Shown here one piece after another: positions 33,028 to 42,407 of a stretch of DNA of 64,000 nucleotides. Origin of the DNA: Paenibacillus sp. YN15 (GTDB taxonomy: Bacteria; Bacillota; Bacilli; Paenibacillales; NBRC-103111); NCBI RefSeq assembly GCF_003285005.1, contig NZ_QMFA01000009.1, forward strand, positions 99,411 to 163,410, given 5' to 3'. The translations under genes and the position numbers were made by a program. Each line of letters starts with the position of its first letter. Within the stretch, counting starts at the first letter, position 1. The notes beneath the pieces are model-generated. The model did no database searches and was not told the DNA's origin. It saw nothing but the letters and a program-made list of their open reading frames with translations.

Positions 33028-34701
33028 GTGAGGGAAGCCTGCGATTTTTTGCAGCCCGGAAGGCTGCTGGAGAACCGCTACCGGATTCTTGGGCTGCTGG
33101 GGCAAGGCGGCATGGGACGGGTGTTTCTGGCTGAAGACGAACGATTGCCCGGCAAAAAATGGGCTATCAAGGAGCTGAAGCCGGGCCCCGCCCAACGGGA
33201 GCTGCTGGCGAAGGAAGCCCGGGTGTTGGCAGAATGCAGCCATCCCGGACTGGCTGCGGTGACGGACTTTATCCCGGCCAATGCCCACGGCGTATGCTAC
33301 CTGGTGATGGAATTTATCCAGGGCCACACGCTGCTGCAGGTGCTCCGGGAGAAGGGGCCCATAAGCTGGGCAAAAGCGGGCGGCATTGGCATCGAGCTAT
33401 GCCAGGTGCTGGCCTATTTGCACGAGGGGCGGCCGGTTCCCATCATTCACCGGGACTTGAAGCCGTCCAATGTGATGCTGGATGAGAACGGCCGGGTCCG
33501 GCTTATTGATTTCGGCACAGCCCGGCATTACCACCAGGGGGCGAATGCGGACACAGTCCGCCTGGGAACCCTGGGCTTCGCCTCCCCCGAACAGCTGCTG
33601 GGCCGCCAGACAGATGCCCGGACCGATTTGTATGCGCTGGGGGCGGTGCTCCATTTTCTGCTGGCGGGAGGGAACAGGCAATTGCCGGATGGGGAACGGG
33701 GCGCTTTGCCGGAAGAGGTTCCGCCGGAAGCACAGGCGGTTATTGCCAAGCTGCTGGAGGAGGAACCGTCCAGGCGGTTTCAGCGGGCCGAAGAAGCGGA
33801 GGCCGCGCTTCGTGCCGCCTTGCTGCCCCACGAACAGGCAGCAGCCGCACATAAGCGAACCCCGGTGGCAGGGACAACCCACGCCAAGAATGCCCGCAAT
33901 CCCTCTTCGCCCCAAATGCGGATTGTGGTGGGCGGATTGACGGGCGGCAGCGGCGCTACTTTTACCGCCATCGCCCTGGCCCGGTGCCTCCATGCTCTGG
34001 CTTTGCCCCATACGCTGTTAGAGCTGCCTGGGACAACCCCCGATCTGTACCATATCCTGCTGGGAGATCAACATGCGCCCAAGGGATACCGCTACTGGAC
34101 GGAATCGGTTTGTCTGCGTCCCGGTGGCGGGGAGCCGGGCAAAGAATGGGTGAGCGGACATACGGAATGGGTGCCGCTTGCCCCTAACCGCGGTCTGGAA
34201 AAATGGGATTCCGCTTGCGCTAAGCAGCTTTTGGGGCGAATCATCCGGCCGGCGGCCATTATGGATATTGGATCAGCATGGACAAACCCGGCTCATGAAG
34301 AGCTGCTGGCGGAGGCCGATCTGATTCTGCTGGTATGCGATCCGTCTCCCTTGCATTTGAGCAGAGGGGAGGCCGCGCGCAATTGGGGCCGGTTGGGCAA
34401 GCTGAAGCAGAAAAACCGGCGGATTGAGATTATCGCCAACAAAGCGGTGGGCTTTAAGGGAAAGCAGGAATGGCTGGAGTCGCTGCCTGAGCGCCCCTTC
34501 TGCCAGATTCCCGAAATTCCGTCCTCGGCGGTATTATCCGCCCTTTGGCAAGGCAAGCTGCTGGCGGATCAGCCTGCCGTTCACCCGCTTTTAAGGACTG
34601 CTCTGGAGCCGGTCATCAGCATGATTCTGGCCAAGTGCGGCCATTCCGGCCAGCGGAGGTCTATTTGGCGGCGGCTCCGCACGGCAGGCAAGCAGGATTG
34701 A
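33028..34701 (+). CDS. Ser/Thr protein kinase fused to a degenerate MinD-like domain
   Basis: 557 residues. Residues 1-265 are a Hanks-type kinase: glycine loop GQGGMGRV, Lys in WAIKELKP, catalytic HRDLKPSN, metal-binding DFG and the SPEQ activation segment. No membrane helix. Residues about 290-557 resemble a MinD/ParA-type ATPase (GGLTGGSGATFTAIALA), but the P-loop Lys is missing, so this half probably does not hydrolyse ATP. GTG start with AAGGAG upstream. It heads the tad pilus locus, which ends with an FHA protein, the natural reader of phospho-Thr; regulation of pilus assembly is inferred. Confidence 0.88.
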   Translation: MREACDFLQPGRLLENRYRILGLLGQGGMGRVFLAEDERLPGKKWAIKELKPGPAQRELLAKEARVLAECSHPGLAAVTDFIPANAHGVCYLVMEFIQGHTLLQVLREKGPISWAKAGGIGIELCQVLAYLHEGRPVPIIHRDLKPSNVMLDENGRVRLIDFGTARHYHQGANADTVRLGTLGFASPEQLLGRQTDARTDLYALGAVLHFLLAGGNRQLPDGERGALPEEVPPEAQAVIAKLLEEEPSRRFQRAEEAEAALRAALLPHEQAAAAHKRTPVAGTTHAKNARNPSSPQMRIVVGGLTGGSGATFTAIALARCLHALALPHTLLELPGTTPDLYHILLGDQHAPKGYRYWTESVCLRPGGGEPGKEWVSGHTEWVPLAPNRGLEKWDSACAKQLLGRIIRPAAIMDIGSAWTNPAHEELLAEADLILLVCDPSPLHLSRGEAARNWGRLGKLKQKNRRIEIIANKAVGFKGKQEWLESLPERPFCQIPEIPSSAVLSALWQGKLLADQPAVHPLLRTALEPVISMILAKCGHSGQRRSIWRRLRTAGKQD

Positions 34702-34731
34702 GCTTTACGAAAGCATTTGGAAAAAAAGGGG

Positions 34732-34759
34732 TTGCATTCCTGCTCGTCTGTGCTATACT
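34732..34759 (+). promoter_or_regulatory. Promoter before tadZ
   Basis: TTGCAT (34732-34737) and TATACT (34754-34759), spacer 16. Transcription would start near 34766, only about 25 bases before a strong terminator. Confidence 0.65.
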
Positions 34760-34790
34760 CGTAGTTAATTGATCCATAACGAGATGCGGA

Positions 34791-34834
34791 AGCACCGCTG
34801 GCGTTGGTTTATTTGCGCCGGCAGTGCTTTTTTT
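34791..34834 (+). terminator. Terminator/attenuator in the tadZ leader
   Basis: AGCACCGCTGGCG (34791-34803) pairs with CGCCGGCAGTGCT (34816-34828) at 12 of 13 positions, followed by seven Ts. It lies downstream of the promoter at 34732 and 38 bases upstream of the tadZ start, so the pilus operon must be transcribed through it. Confidence 0.75.
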
Positions 34835-34871
34835 GTGCTGTCCGGACGAGTTTTCACGGGAGGTGTAGCAT

Positions 34872-35996
34872 TTGAAAAAATGTGCCGTGGGCCTGCTGTC
34901 TCTGGACAAGGAATACACGGAAAGGCTGCTGTCCTTTGTGCGTTTGTCCGAATACCGGCCGTTGGTGCAGATCGTCTGGTACACCAGCGGGGACTATTGC
35001 CGAAGCATGATGGCGGGAGAGAACAAACCGGATGTACTGCTTCTGGACACAGCCGATCCAGAAAGCGGGAGCCTGCCACTCCAGCTGCAGCAAGGCTGCC
35101 CGGTGGCGCTGCTAAGTGAGGAGGGGGCCGCTTTTGCCCAACAGGACGCAATTCTGCTGGAAAAGTATCAGCCCCTAAACCGGCTGCTGGACGCGGTGCT
35201 GCAATTGGCGGGCAAATCGGCGGACGGCAGGGGGCGGGAGGCTTCCGGGAAAGACGGCTGTTTTATTCTTGGCGTGTATTCCGCATCAGGGGGAGCGGGC
35301 AAAACCGTATTCGCCTATACCGCTGCAGGGCTGCTGAGCCGGATGGGTTTCCATCCTCTGGCGCTCACCTTGGAGAGCATTCCTTCCTTATGCTGGAGCG
35401 GTGACGGCGAAGACCGGTTCGGAAGAGCCATGTACCGGGTGACCGGCGGAACGTCAGAAGGAGGACCCGGTTTGGGGCCGGAGCTGGTGGAGGATGCCTG
35501 CCGCAAGATCAGATTTCTGCCTGGAGCTTCAAACCTGGAGGACCTGGAGGAGATGGACAGGGAGGATTCCCTTGGCCTGATCCGCCGCGCTTCGCAAACC
35601 TTGGGGGCGGACGCGGTTATTGTGGATCTGGACAGCAGCCTTCATCCCCGGATATTGGGGGCGTTGCAGGCCTGCCACCGGATCGCCTGGCTCATACCCG
35701 ATCATGGTGTCGTCCGGCACAAAGCGGAACGGCAGCTTCCCAGGCTGGCGGAGGCAGTTCCGGGAATCCGGGACAAGCTGTCGGCTATTCTGAATGCCGG
35801 CAGCGGGCATCCGCAGGATTGGCAGGGCGGCGGCATGGAAATCGAGGAAATATTGCCGTACCAGGAGGAATGGCGCTTTCTCCGTGATTTCCGGCAATTG
35901 GAGACTTCCACGCTGTATGAGCGCCGGCTGCAAAAATGGCTTTTGTCCATGATGCAGCCCCCGGCCGGATTGGCAGGTGAGCGCAGCCATGGATGA
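34872..35996 (+). CDS. tadZ: TadZ/CpaE-like pilus localisation ATPase
   Basis: 374 residues. The N-terminal 110 look like an atypical receiver domain (DVLLLDTADPES with candidate Asp, but no clear Lys), as in CpaE/TadZ. Residues about 130-350 are a MinD-type domain with P-loop SASGGAGKT (Ser where the signature Lys is expected) and VIVDLDSS as Walker B. TadZ recruits the Tad machine to its site in the cell. TTG start 34872 follows GGGAGGTG. Its stop overlaps the tadA start. Confidence 0.82.
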   Translation: MKKCAVGLLSLDKEYTERLLSFVRLSEYRPLVQIVWYTSGDYCRSMMAGENKPDVLLLDTADPESGSLPLQLQQGCPVALLSEEGAAFAQQDAILLEKYQPLNRLLDAVLQLAGKSADGRGREASGKDGCFILGVYSASGGAGKTVFAYTAAGLLSRMGFHPLALTLESIPSLCWSGDGEDRFGRAMYRVTGGTSEGGPGLGPELVEDACRKIRFLPGASNLEDLEEMDREDSLGLIRRASQTLGADAVIVDLDSSLHPRILGALQACHRIAWLIPDHGVVRHKAERQLPRLAEAVPGIRDKLSAILNAGSGHPQDWQGGGMEIEEILPYQEEWRFLRDFRQLETSTLYERRLQKWLLSMMQPPAGLAGERSHG

Positions 35997-37242
35997 GGAG
36001 GCCTTGATCCGCAGACTCCGGCAGGAGGTGGGATCAAGCATCGACTATTCACAATCGTTGTCTGATGAGCTGTTGACCAAGCGTATCGAAGAGGCGGTGT
36101 TTGCCTTGTCCCGGGAGCTGCCCCTTCACTTCCGGAAGAAAAACCAACTGATCCGCAGAGTGTTCTCCTCCTTCCGCGGGTTGGACATTTTGCAGCCCTT
36201 GCTTGACGATCCGGCAGTTACGGAAATTATGGTGAACAGCCATACGGAAATTTTTTATGAGCAGGCAGGGAAAATCCGTTCCTTTCAGGGCGGGTTCGAT
36301 GAACCGGCCAGGCTGGAGGATATGATTCAGGCCATTGTGTCCAAGGTCAACCGGACGGTGAACGAAAGCCAGCCCATTGTGGATGCCCGGCTGGCAGACG
36401 GCTCGCGGGTGCATGTGGTGCTGCCTCCCGTTGCTTTGAAGGGACCGACTCTTACCATCCGGAAATTTCCCAGCCATCCCCTCACCATGGAGGAATTGGT
36501 CAACCGGGAATCCATTTCCGCAGAAGCGGCCGCTTTCCTGAAGCAAGCCGTCCAGGCCAAATACAATATTTTTATCAGCGGCGGCACCGGCTCGGGCAAA
36601 ACCACCTTTTTAAATGCCCTGTCCGGCTGGATTCCCCAGGGTGAGCGGGTCATCACTATCGAGGATTCCGCTGAGCTGCAGATTCGGCAAGTGGACAATC
36701 TGGTATCCCTGGAGACCCGCAATGCCAACACGGAGGGCAAGGGACAGATCACCATGCGCGACCTGATCCGCGCTTCCCTGCGGATGCGTCCCAACCGGAT
36801 TATCGTAGGCGAGGTGAGAGGCGGGGAAGCGCTGGAAATGCTCCAGGCCATGAACACGGGCCATGACGGCTCCTTAAGCACCGGGCACAGCAATTCCAGC
36901 AAGGATATGCTGAGCCGCCTGGAAACCATGGTGCTGATGGGAGCCGCGCTCCCGGTGCAGGTCATCCGCAGCCAGATCGCTTCGGCATTGGATCTTCTTG
37001 TCCATCTCAGCAGAATGCGGGACGGCAGCAGGCGGGTGGTGGAGATAGCCGAGGTGACGGGAATCCGGGAGGGGGACATCGAGATTGCCCCGTTGTTCTT
37101 GTTTCAGGAGGCGCCTTCCTCAAACCCGGGCAGCGGCAGAGTAAAAGGGGCTCTCTGCGCCACTGGCCATATGCTCGCAAACCGGCAGAAGCTGCGGGAC
37201 GCGGGGCTGGAGGATGTGCCGGACAGGAGGGATGAAGCTTGA
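35989..37242 (+). CDS. tadA: Tad pilus assembly ATPase TadA (CpaF)
   Basis: 417-residue hexameric secretion ATPase of the CpaF/TadA type that powers pilus extension and retraction. N-terminal helical domain, then ILQPLLDDPAVTEIMVN, Asp box VITIEDSAEL, Walker A SGGTGSGKTT at about residue 200, Walker B RIIVGEVRGGEA and the His box TGHDGSLSTGHSNS. ATG 35989 lies inside the end of tadZ and follows AGGTGAG. The stop overlaps the tadB start (TTGA). Confidence 0.95.
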   Translation: MDEEALIRRLRQEVGSSIDYSQSLSDELLTKRIEEAVFALSRELPLHFRKKNQLIRRVFSSFRGLDILQPLLDDPAVTEIMVNSHTEIFYEQAGKIRSFQGGFDEPARLEDMIQAIVSKVNRTVNESQPIVDARLADGSRVHVVLPPVALKGPTLTIRKFPSHPLTMEELVNRESISAEAAAFLKQAVQAKYNIFISGGTGSGKTTFLNALSGWIPQGERVITIEDSAELQIRQVDNLVSLETRNANTEGKGQITMRDLIRASLRMRPNRIIVGEVRGGEALEMLQAMNTGHDGSLSTGHSNSSKDMLSRLETMVLMGAALPVQVIRSQIASALDLLVHLSRMRDGSRRVVEIAEVTGIREGDIEIAPLFLFQEAPSSNPGSGRVKGALCATGHMLANRQKLRDAGLEDVPDRRDEA

Positions 37243-38060
37243 AATTGCCCATTGCCAAACCCAAAGGAAGGCACGCTGTCCAGTCCGCCCGGCAAGCATG
37301 GAGCGGACCCTCGGAAGGCACCGTTTATACCGCATATAATCTCTCCACCACAGAATATGCGTTATGTTTTGCCGTCGGCGGGTTGGTTTGCTTTTGCATC
37401 GGCTACCTTTTTTACCACTCGCTTGCCGCCGGGCTGCTGTTGTCCTTTGCCGCTTTTGGCGTACCCGGCCGGTACCGGCAGATGCGGGTACACAAGCAGA
37501 TGAACGAGCTGCGCCTGCAATTCAAGCAGGGGCTCCATGCCCTGGTGACCTCTCTTACGGCGGGAAGATCCATTGAGAACTCCTTTGCCGCTGCCGCCGC
37601 CGACCTTGGTTTTTTGTACAGTCATCCCCAAACCTTCATTGTGGTGGAGTTTCAGCGGATTAGCCGGAGAATGGCCAATGGGGAGACCATTGAATCCGCG
37701 CTGGCGGATTTCTGCCGCCGCTCCGGGCTGGAGGAGCTGTCCCAGTTTCTGGATGTGTTTGTTACTGCCAAACGGACCGGCGGCAATATGGCCGAGGTGA
37801 TGCGGCGGACCTCCCAGATGATCGGGGACAAAATGGAGATCCAGCAGGAAATTTCCGTGCAGCTGGCGCAACGGCGTTTTGAATCGAGAATTCTCGGCGC
37901 TGCCCCGCTGGGAGTGATCGGCCTTTTGTATTGGAGCTCGCCGGATTATATGGAGCCGCTGTACGGCAATGCCGCAGGCGCTTCCATTATGACGGCCGGC
38001 TTGGCCGTTATGCTCCTGTGCTGGTGGCTTACCGGGAAGCTAATGGAGATGAAGCTGTGA
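37239..38060 (+). CDS. tadB: Tad pilus inner-membrane platform TadB
   Basis: 273-residue type II secretion F-domain protein. Two N-terminal membrane helices (about 40-80), the cytoplasmic F domain (about 95-225) with RLQFKQGLHALVTSLTAGRS and FVTAKRTGGNMAEVM, and two C-terminal helices. TTG start 37239 overlaps the tadA stop and has AGGAGGG at 37225-37231. With TadC it forms the platform on which TadA works. Confidence 0.9.
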   Translation: MKLPIAKPKGRHAVQSARQAWSGPSEGTVYTAYNLSTTEYALCFAVGGLVCFCIGYLFYHSLAAGLLLSFAAFGVPGRYRQMRVHKQMNELRLQFKQGLHALVTSLTAGRSIENSFAAAAADLGFLYSHPQTFIVVEFQRISRRMANGETIESALADFCRRSGLEELSQFLDVFVTAKRTGGNMAEVMRRTSQMIGDKMEIQQEISVQLAQRRFESRILGAAPLGVIGLLYWSSPDYMEPLYGNAAGASIMTAGLAVMLLCWWLTGKLMEMKL

Positions 38061-38806
38061 AAGCCTGGAGTATGCAAGCCTGGATACGCGAAGGGTTGGA
38101 AAGGCTGCGGATTTATGAGCGGTGGCCCTTATTGTTTGAAATGATTCATGTGCGGATGGCCGCTTTGCACGGGGCAAACCGCGCAGCGGAGGCCTGCCGC
38201 AGCTTTGCGGCGGAAACCGTCCTTCATCTGCTTGCATTGGCTGTTTTTTCGGCTGTTTTGGCTCTTGCCAGCGGGGCCGTCATGATCCCGTTCTGCCTGC
38301 TCTTGATGGTGTTTTTCGTCATCTTCCGGGTGAAATCCCTGGAAACCCAAGTGAAGCAAAAAAGACGGAGAATTGTCCTGGAGCTGCCGGAGCTGCTGAA
38401 CAAAATCACCCTGCTGCTCCATGCCGGGGAGACCTTGCATCAGGCCATCCACCGTTCCTCCCAACAAGCGGATGAATCCCATCCTTTATATAAAGAATGG
38501 GTGAAACTGTCCCGGGCCTTAAAGGACAACCGGCCGTTCGTCATTGCCATGGAGGAGTTCAGCCGCTCCTGCGGCGTGCTGGAGGTATCCATGTTTGCCA
38601 CCAATGTGCTGATGAATTTCAAGCGGGGAGGAAGCGACTTTGCCTTCTCCCTGGAGGAACTGTCCCATACCTTATGGGAAAGGCGGAAGGCGGCGGCCCG
38701 CACCATCGGAGAGGAAGCATCCGCCAAGATGGTGTTTCCCATGGTGCTGCTGTTTTGCACCGTGATGCTGATTGTCGCCGCCCCCGCCGTATTGTCCATG
38801 CAGTAA
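38057..38806 (+). CDS. tadC: Tad pilus inner-membrane platform TadC
   Basis: 249-residue second F-domain protein. Helices at about 55-95, then the F domain (LELPELLNKITLLLHAGETL and FAFSLEELSHTLWERRKAAAR) and a final helix VFPMVLLFCTVMLIVAAPAVL. The GTG start at 38057 overlaps the tadB stop. A longer reading frame from 37931 lies within tadB and is not supported. Confidence 0.9.
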   Translation: MKAWSMQAWIREGLERLRIYERWPLLFEMIHVRMAALHGANRAAEACRSFAAETVLHLLALAVFSAVLALASGAVMIPFCLLLMVFFVIFRVKSLETQVKQKRRRIVLELPELLNKITLLLHAGETLHQAIHRSSQQADESHPLYKEWVKLSRALKDNRPFVIAMEEFSRSCGVLEVSMFATNVLMNFKRGGSDFAFSLEELSHTLWERRKAAARTIGEEASAKMVFPMVLLFCTVMLIVAAPAVLSMQ

Positions 38807-38829
38807 ACCATTATTGAAGGAGGCTTCAT

Positions 38830-39039
38830 ATGAAAAAGGGATGGCATCAGATTAAACGGTTTTGGAACAATGAGGACGGGCTGGGTACGCTGGAAATGCT
38901 GTTGATCCTGGCGATTATCGTGATTATTGCCATAGCGTTTCGCAAATGGATCGTGGAATGGGTGAACCGGCTGTTTTCGGATACCAATGCGGATATCCAA
39001 AACACCAAGACTATTGTTCCCAACACCCCTGGTCCGTGA
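38830..39039 (+). CDS. flp: Flp-type (type IVb) pilin
   Basis: 69-residue prepilin. A short basic leader ends at NEDG, and the mature part begins LGTLEMLLILAIIVIIAIAF: Glu is the fifth mature residue, as required for prepilin peptidase and assembly, though the usual Tyr at +6 is Met. One hydrophobic helix and a short polar tail follow. Ribosome site GAAGGAGG precedes ATG 38830. Only one pilin gene is seen, so this is the likely major subunit. Confidence 0.88.
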   Translation: MKKGWHQIKRFWNNEDGLGTLEMLLILAIIVIIAIAFRKWIVEWVNRLFSDTNADIQNTKTIVPNTPGP

Positions 39040-39119
39040 CAAAACGCCGGGAGGATCGCCTTGGCACTCTATATGGAGTTCATGGAGCGGAACTGTGCAG
39101 AGTGTGCAGCCTAAGGCAC

Positions 39120-40121
39120 ATGCGCCCCATCCGCTGCCTCCGCCGGTTTTGCCGGAATGAAGCCGGCAGCTTCCATGTTGAATCCGCCCTGCTGATGCCG
39201 GTGGTGTTCTGGTTCACCCTGGCTATGCTGGGGCTTGGATTCCTGGCCTATGAAAAAGGGGATTTGATCCAAGCCGCCTATGAATGGTCGGAGCGCTCTG
39301 CTTATGTCTGGAAGGATTCCCATAAGGATGCAGTCTCCGGCGCATTTGTGTATCAGGACATGGATGATGTGTATGCGGGGATGGTGTCCGAAGGTCTGGG
39401 TTGGCTCCGCGCCTCTTTAAGCGGATTCCGCCAGGCGGATATTGCCCTGCCGGGGCTGCAGGTGTCGGGCCAATCCTTGTCCGGCCGGAAGCTATGGCGC
39501 TCTTCCCAAGGGCTGGACGGCAATATTTCCGGAAAAGGCAGCTACTTTAACCGGGTGCTGGAAGGGGAGGTGCGGGCGGATTGGTCAAGGGAATGGTCTT
39601 CCTGGGTGCAGAACATCCTGTCTCCCCAGGGCAGGCAGCTGGAAGAAGGGGCATCTGTATATGTGGCCGATCCGGTGGAATTTCTGCGCACGGTGGAGCT
39701 GGTTTCCACCTATGCCTCCAAGCTGAAAAGCCGGTTTTCGTCGCCGGAGGAGGCATCCAAGGCTTTGCGGCAATTGCTGCCGGGAGAGGCCCAGCCGGTC
39801 ATCATCAAATCGGAAGCTCAGGCCAAAGCCTATCTCCAGCAGCTGCTCCATGCCAATGGAACATCGCTTGAGACCCCTTACGGGAACCGGGTAATAGATG
39901 TCCTGGATGCGGACGGCTTCGCCCATGAAGCAAAATATACGGTGAACAAAACGGACGCCAAGCTGCAAATCCAAAAGGATGCGGAGCTGATCCGCACAGG
40001 CAAGGTGAAGGGTGTGGTATGGCATTTTTTCCTGGTCCAAAAAACGGGCAAATTCGATACGACGCCGGCCCTCCTGCGGGAGCTGGCGGAGAACGGCATT
40101 ATGGTGGTTTACCATCAATAA
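39120..40121 (+). CDS. TadE-like minor pilin / pilus assembly protein
   Basis: 333 residues if started at ATG 39120; the frame is open from 38946 and the true start is uncertain because no strong ribosome site is in place. N-terminal pilin-like segment NEAGSFHVESALLMPVVFWFTLAMLGLGFLAYEKGD with a Glu before the hydrophobic helix, as in TadE/TadF pseudopilins. The rest is a long soluble extracytoplasmic domain without known motifs. Lies between the pilin and the large coiled-coil gene. Confidence 0.75.
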   Translation: MRPIRCLRRFCRNEAGSFHVESALLMPVVFWFTLAMLGLGFLAYEKGDLIQAAYEWSERSAYVWKDSHKDAVSGAFVYQDMDDVYAGMVSEGLGWLRASLSGFRQADIALPGLQVSGQSLSGRKLWRSSQGLDGNISGKGSYFNRVLEGEVRADWSREWSSWVQNILSPQGRQLEEGASVYVADPVEFLRTVELVSTYASKLKSRFSSPEEASKALRQLLPGEAQPVIIKSEAQAKAYLQQLLHANGTSLETPYGNRVIDVLDADGFAHEAKYTVNKTDAKLQIQKDAELIRTGKVKGVVWHFFLVQKTGKFDTTPALLRELAENGIMVVYHQ

Positions 40122-40145
40122 ACAGCAGGCTGGCGGGGTGAAGCG

Positions 40146-42407
40146 GTGGGGAGGTTTTGGAAGCATACAAACGGGTCGGCGTCGGTTTATCTGATGATTG
40201 TTCTGGTGCCGATTTTTCTGTTTCAGGCGCTGTTTGCCGATCTGATCCGGCTGCAGCTGGCCCAGCGGGAGAATGAGCTTGCCTTAAAGGCGGCGCTGCG
40301 GTCGGTGATGTCCCGGTACGACCGCACGCTTGCCGGATACGGCTTGTTTGGGCTGCGGTGGGAGGAGAGCGGCAGCGTCCCGCTATACTTGGATTACCTG
40401 AACCGGAATCTGGCCGGGGGAGAGGGCTACCGTTATCTGGATTTGCAGATGGAGCAGTCGGGCAGCGGAATTGAGCCTGTTTATACCTTGGCCAATCCGG
40501 AGGTGCTGAAGCGCCAGATCGTGCAGGAGATGAAGCTGAAGGCGCCGGTGGAGTTTATCACGGAGCTGTTGGATAAATTCCAAAAAAGCAAAGCGGATCA
40601 GGCCATGAGCCAGGCCAAGCTGTATTCGGACAGTATGCGGGAGCTGGAGAAGCTCCACTGGAAGCGGGAGGAGGCATTGGACAAGGCATGGGAGAAGGCG
40701 CAAGCCATGCTGGAGCATGTGGAAGGGGCAGGGGCCACCTTGAGCAGCAATCTGACCCGGCTTACGGCCTTGGCCGGACAGATCGGAGACCGGACAGAAG
40801 AGCAGGTGCTGGCGGCTGTGTCCGATGCGGAGAGGACGATTCAATCGCTGAACGAACGAATCCGGCAGCTTCAGCAATCCATGCTTGCCCTTTCCATGGC
40901 AATGGCCTCGTTGACCGGCCAGGAAGGGCCTGGAGCCGCAGAGTCTCTGATGAGCGCCATGTCCGCGGTCCAGAACGAGTTGAATGCGGCAAGCACCCTT
41001 CTGTCGGAGCAGTCGGCCAATCTGGCCAAATTAAAGCAAACTCTTGCCGATATGGCCGAGTACGCCCTGTTGTTTGCTTCCTCCAAGCAGCTTGTATCCG
41101 CCACTGAGCAGAAGCTGGATACGGACTACCGCGCCCTTGGCGCCGCTCTGGACCAAGCGGAGGAGCTGCAGGGGAAGTGGCTGGCTGAGCTGGAGCGCTA
41201 CCGGGCGGCCAGTACGGCCGACAGCCAGCTTTCGGAGAATCTGCTGCTTATGACCTCAGCTTATGACATGGCTTACTTCTCCCGTTATAAGACGGAAGCG
41301 GCCCGTATCCCGGCAGCCTTGCACGGATTGGCTCTGCGTTGGGCGGAGCAGGCCTGGTGGAACACCTCCCAATGGAGCAAGGTGGCGGAGGAGCTCCAGG
41401 AGCTATCGGCGTTTTCGGCATCCTTCAAAAGCAGCAGAGCGTCGCTGGAAGCGGAACGGCAAGCAAGAAATGATGCGGCCCGGAATGAAGAGGAGCAGGA
41501 GCGGCAAAAAATCGGCAACTCTCTGGCGGAAATCCGCAAAGCCGTGACCGGCTGCAGCACCGGAAGCGGGGAAATCGCTTTGTACGCAAAGCTGGGCGGA
41601 CCTGACAGCCTTGCGGCCAAATACAGCGCCTACAGCAAGCTGGCGGCGGCCCCGCCGGGGGTAAACCGTCCCGCTGCGGAAGCGGACACATCCGTGGACC
41701 TGGGGATGGACATCATCGGCAAATTCAGCGGCTTTCTGGCTGGCTTGCGGGATGAGCTGTTCATCAATGAATATGCGCTGGATAAATTCAACTACCGCAC
41801 CTGGGGAAAGGGAGAGGCGGCGCCAAATGAAGGCCTCGCCCGCTCCAAGCCGGGGGAGCATCCCTTGGTCCGGCAGGAGGCCGAATATCTGCTGTACGGC
41901 TTTAACAGCTGCGATTTGAACCTGGGCGCCGCCTATGGCGAAATGTTCCTGCTGTTTCTGGGGATACGCACGGCGGAAGCGCTGATGGAACCTTCGTCCG
42001 GCGCCGCCGGAGCAGTCGCTCCCCTTGTGGCCCTGCTGAAGGCCGCCGCCGAAGGGGCGGTGAGGGCGGTGCAGGATATGCACACATTGACGGGAGGAGG
42101 AGCCGTGTCCCTGTTTCAGAAGCTGGGAGCCTTCAAGGTAACCTACAAGGATATGCTGCGGGTGATATTCATGCTCCATCCCAACCAAACCTCCGTGCTC
42201 ATCCGGATGCAGGCCTTGCTGGAGCTGAACACCGGCGTCGATCTTACCCGGACTACCACCTATGTCCAGGGAACATCCGCAGCCAGTGTCAATATGTGGT
42301 TTTTGCCGGGAGTATTAAAGGCCATCGAAAAAACGGGAGCCTTCAATCTGGACATAGAGGAAGGGCGGTCCCGGTTCCGGCAAACCGCCGTGTATGCCTA
42401 TGATTAA
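40146..42407 (+). CDS. Large coiled-coil Tad-locus membrane protein (DUF5702-like)
   Basis: 753 residues. An N-terminal TadG-like segment (GSASVYLMIVLVPIFLFQALFADLIR), then a long region of Glu/Gln/Ala-rich heptads (about 130-460) that should form coiled coil, followed by a C-terminal globular part with YLLYGFNSCDLNLGAAYGEMFLLFLGIR. This architecture is common in Firmicute tad loci (DUF5702). GTG start 40146 follows GGCGGGGTGAAG. It overlaps the next gene by 14 bases. Likely an extracytoplasmic part of the assembly machine; the exact role is unknown. Confidence 0.75.
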   Translation: MGRFWKHTNGSASVYLMIVLVPIFLFQALFADLIRLQLAQRENELALKAALRSVMSRYDRTLAGYGLFGLRWEESGSVPLYLDYLNRNLAGGEGYRYLDLQMEQSGSGIEPVYTLANPEVLKRQIVQEMKLKAPVEFITELLDKFQKSKADQAMSQAKLYSDSMRELEKLHWKREEALDKAWEKAQAMLEHVEGAGATLSSNLTRLTALAGQIGDRTEEQVLAAVSDAERTIQSLNERIRQLQQSMLALSMAMASLTGQEGPGAAESLMSAMSAVQNELNAASTLLSEQSANLAKLKQTLADMAEYALLFASSKQLVSATEQKLDTDYRALGAALDQAEELQGKWLAELERYRAASTADSQLSENLLLMTSAYDMAYFSRYKTEAARIPAALHGLALRWAEQAWWNTSQWSKVAEELQELSAFSASFKSSRASLEAERQARNDAARNEEEQERQKIGNSLAEIRKAVTGCSTGSGEIALYAKLGGPDSLAAKYSAYSKLAAAPPGVNRPAAEADTSVDLGMDIIGKFSGFLAGLRDELFINEYALDKFNYRTWGKGEAAPNEGLARSKPGEHPLVRQEAEYLLYGFNSCDLNLGAAYGEMFLLFLGIRTAEALMEPSSGAAGAVAPLVALLKAAAEGAVRAVQDMHTLTGGGAVSLFQKLGAFKVTYKDMLRVIFMLHPNQTSVLIRMQALLELNTGVDLTRTTTYVQGTSAASVNMWFLPGVLKAIEKTGAFNLDIEEGRSRFRQTAVYAYD

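Noticed and set aside
34766-34871. Cyclic di-GMP riboswitch before tadZ
   Set aside because: Would fit a pilus operon, but the conserved GEMM core and tetraloop receptor are absent; only one simple stem with T-tract is seen.
39061-39114. 17-codon ORF (MALYMEFMERNCAECAA) between pilin and TadE-like gene
   Set aside because: Has GGGAGG upstream of its TTG, but is too short to judge and may only reflect the uncertain start of the following gene.
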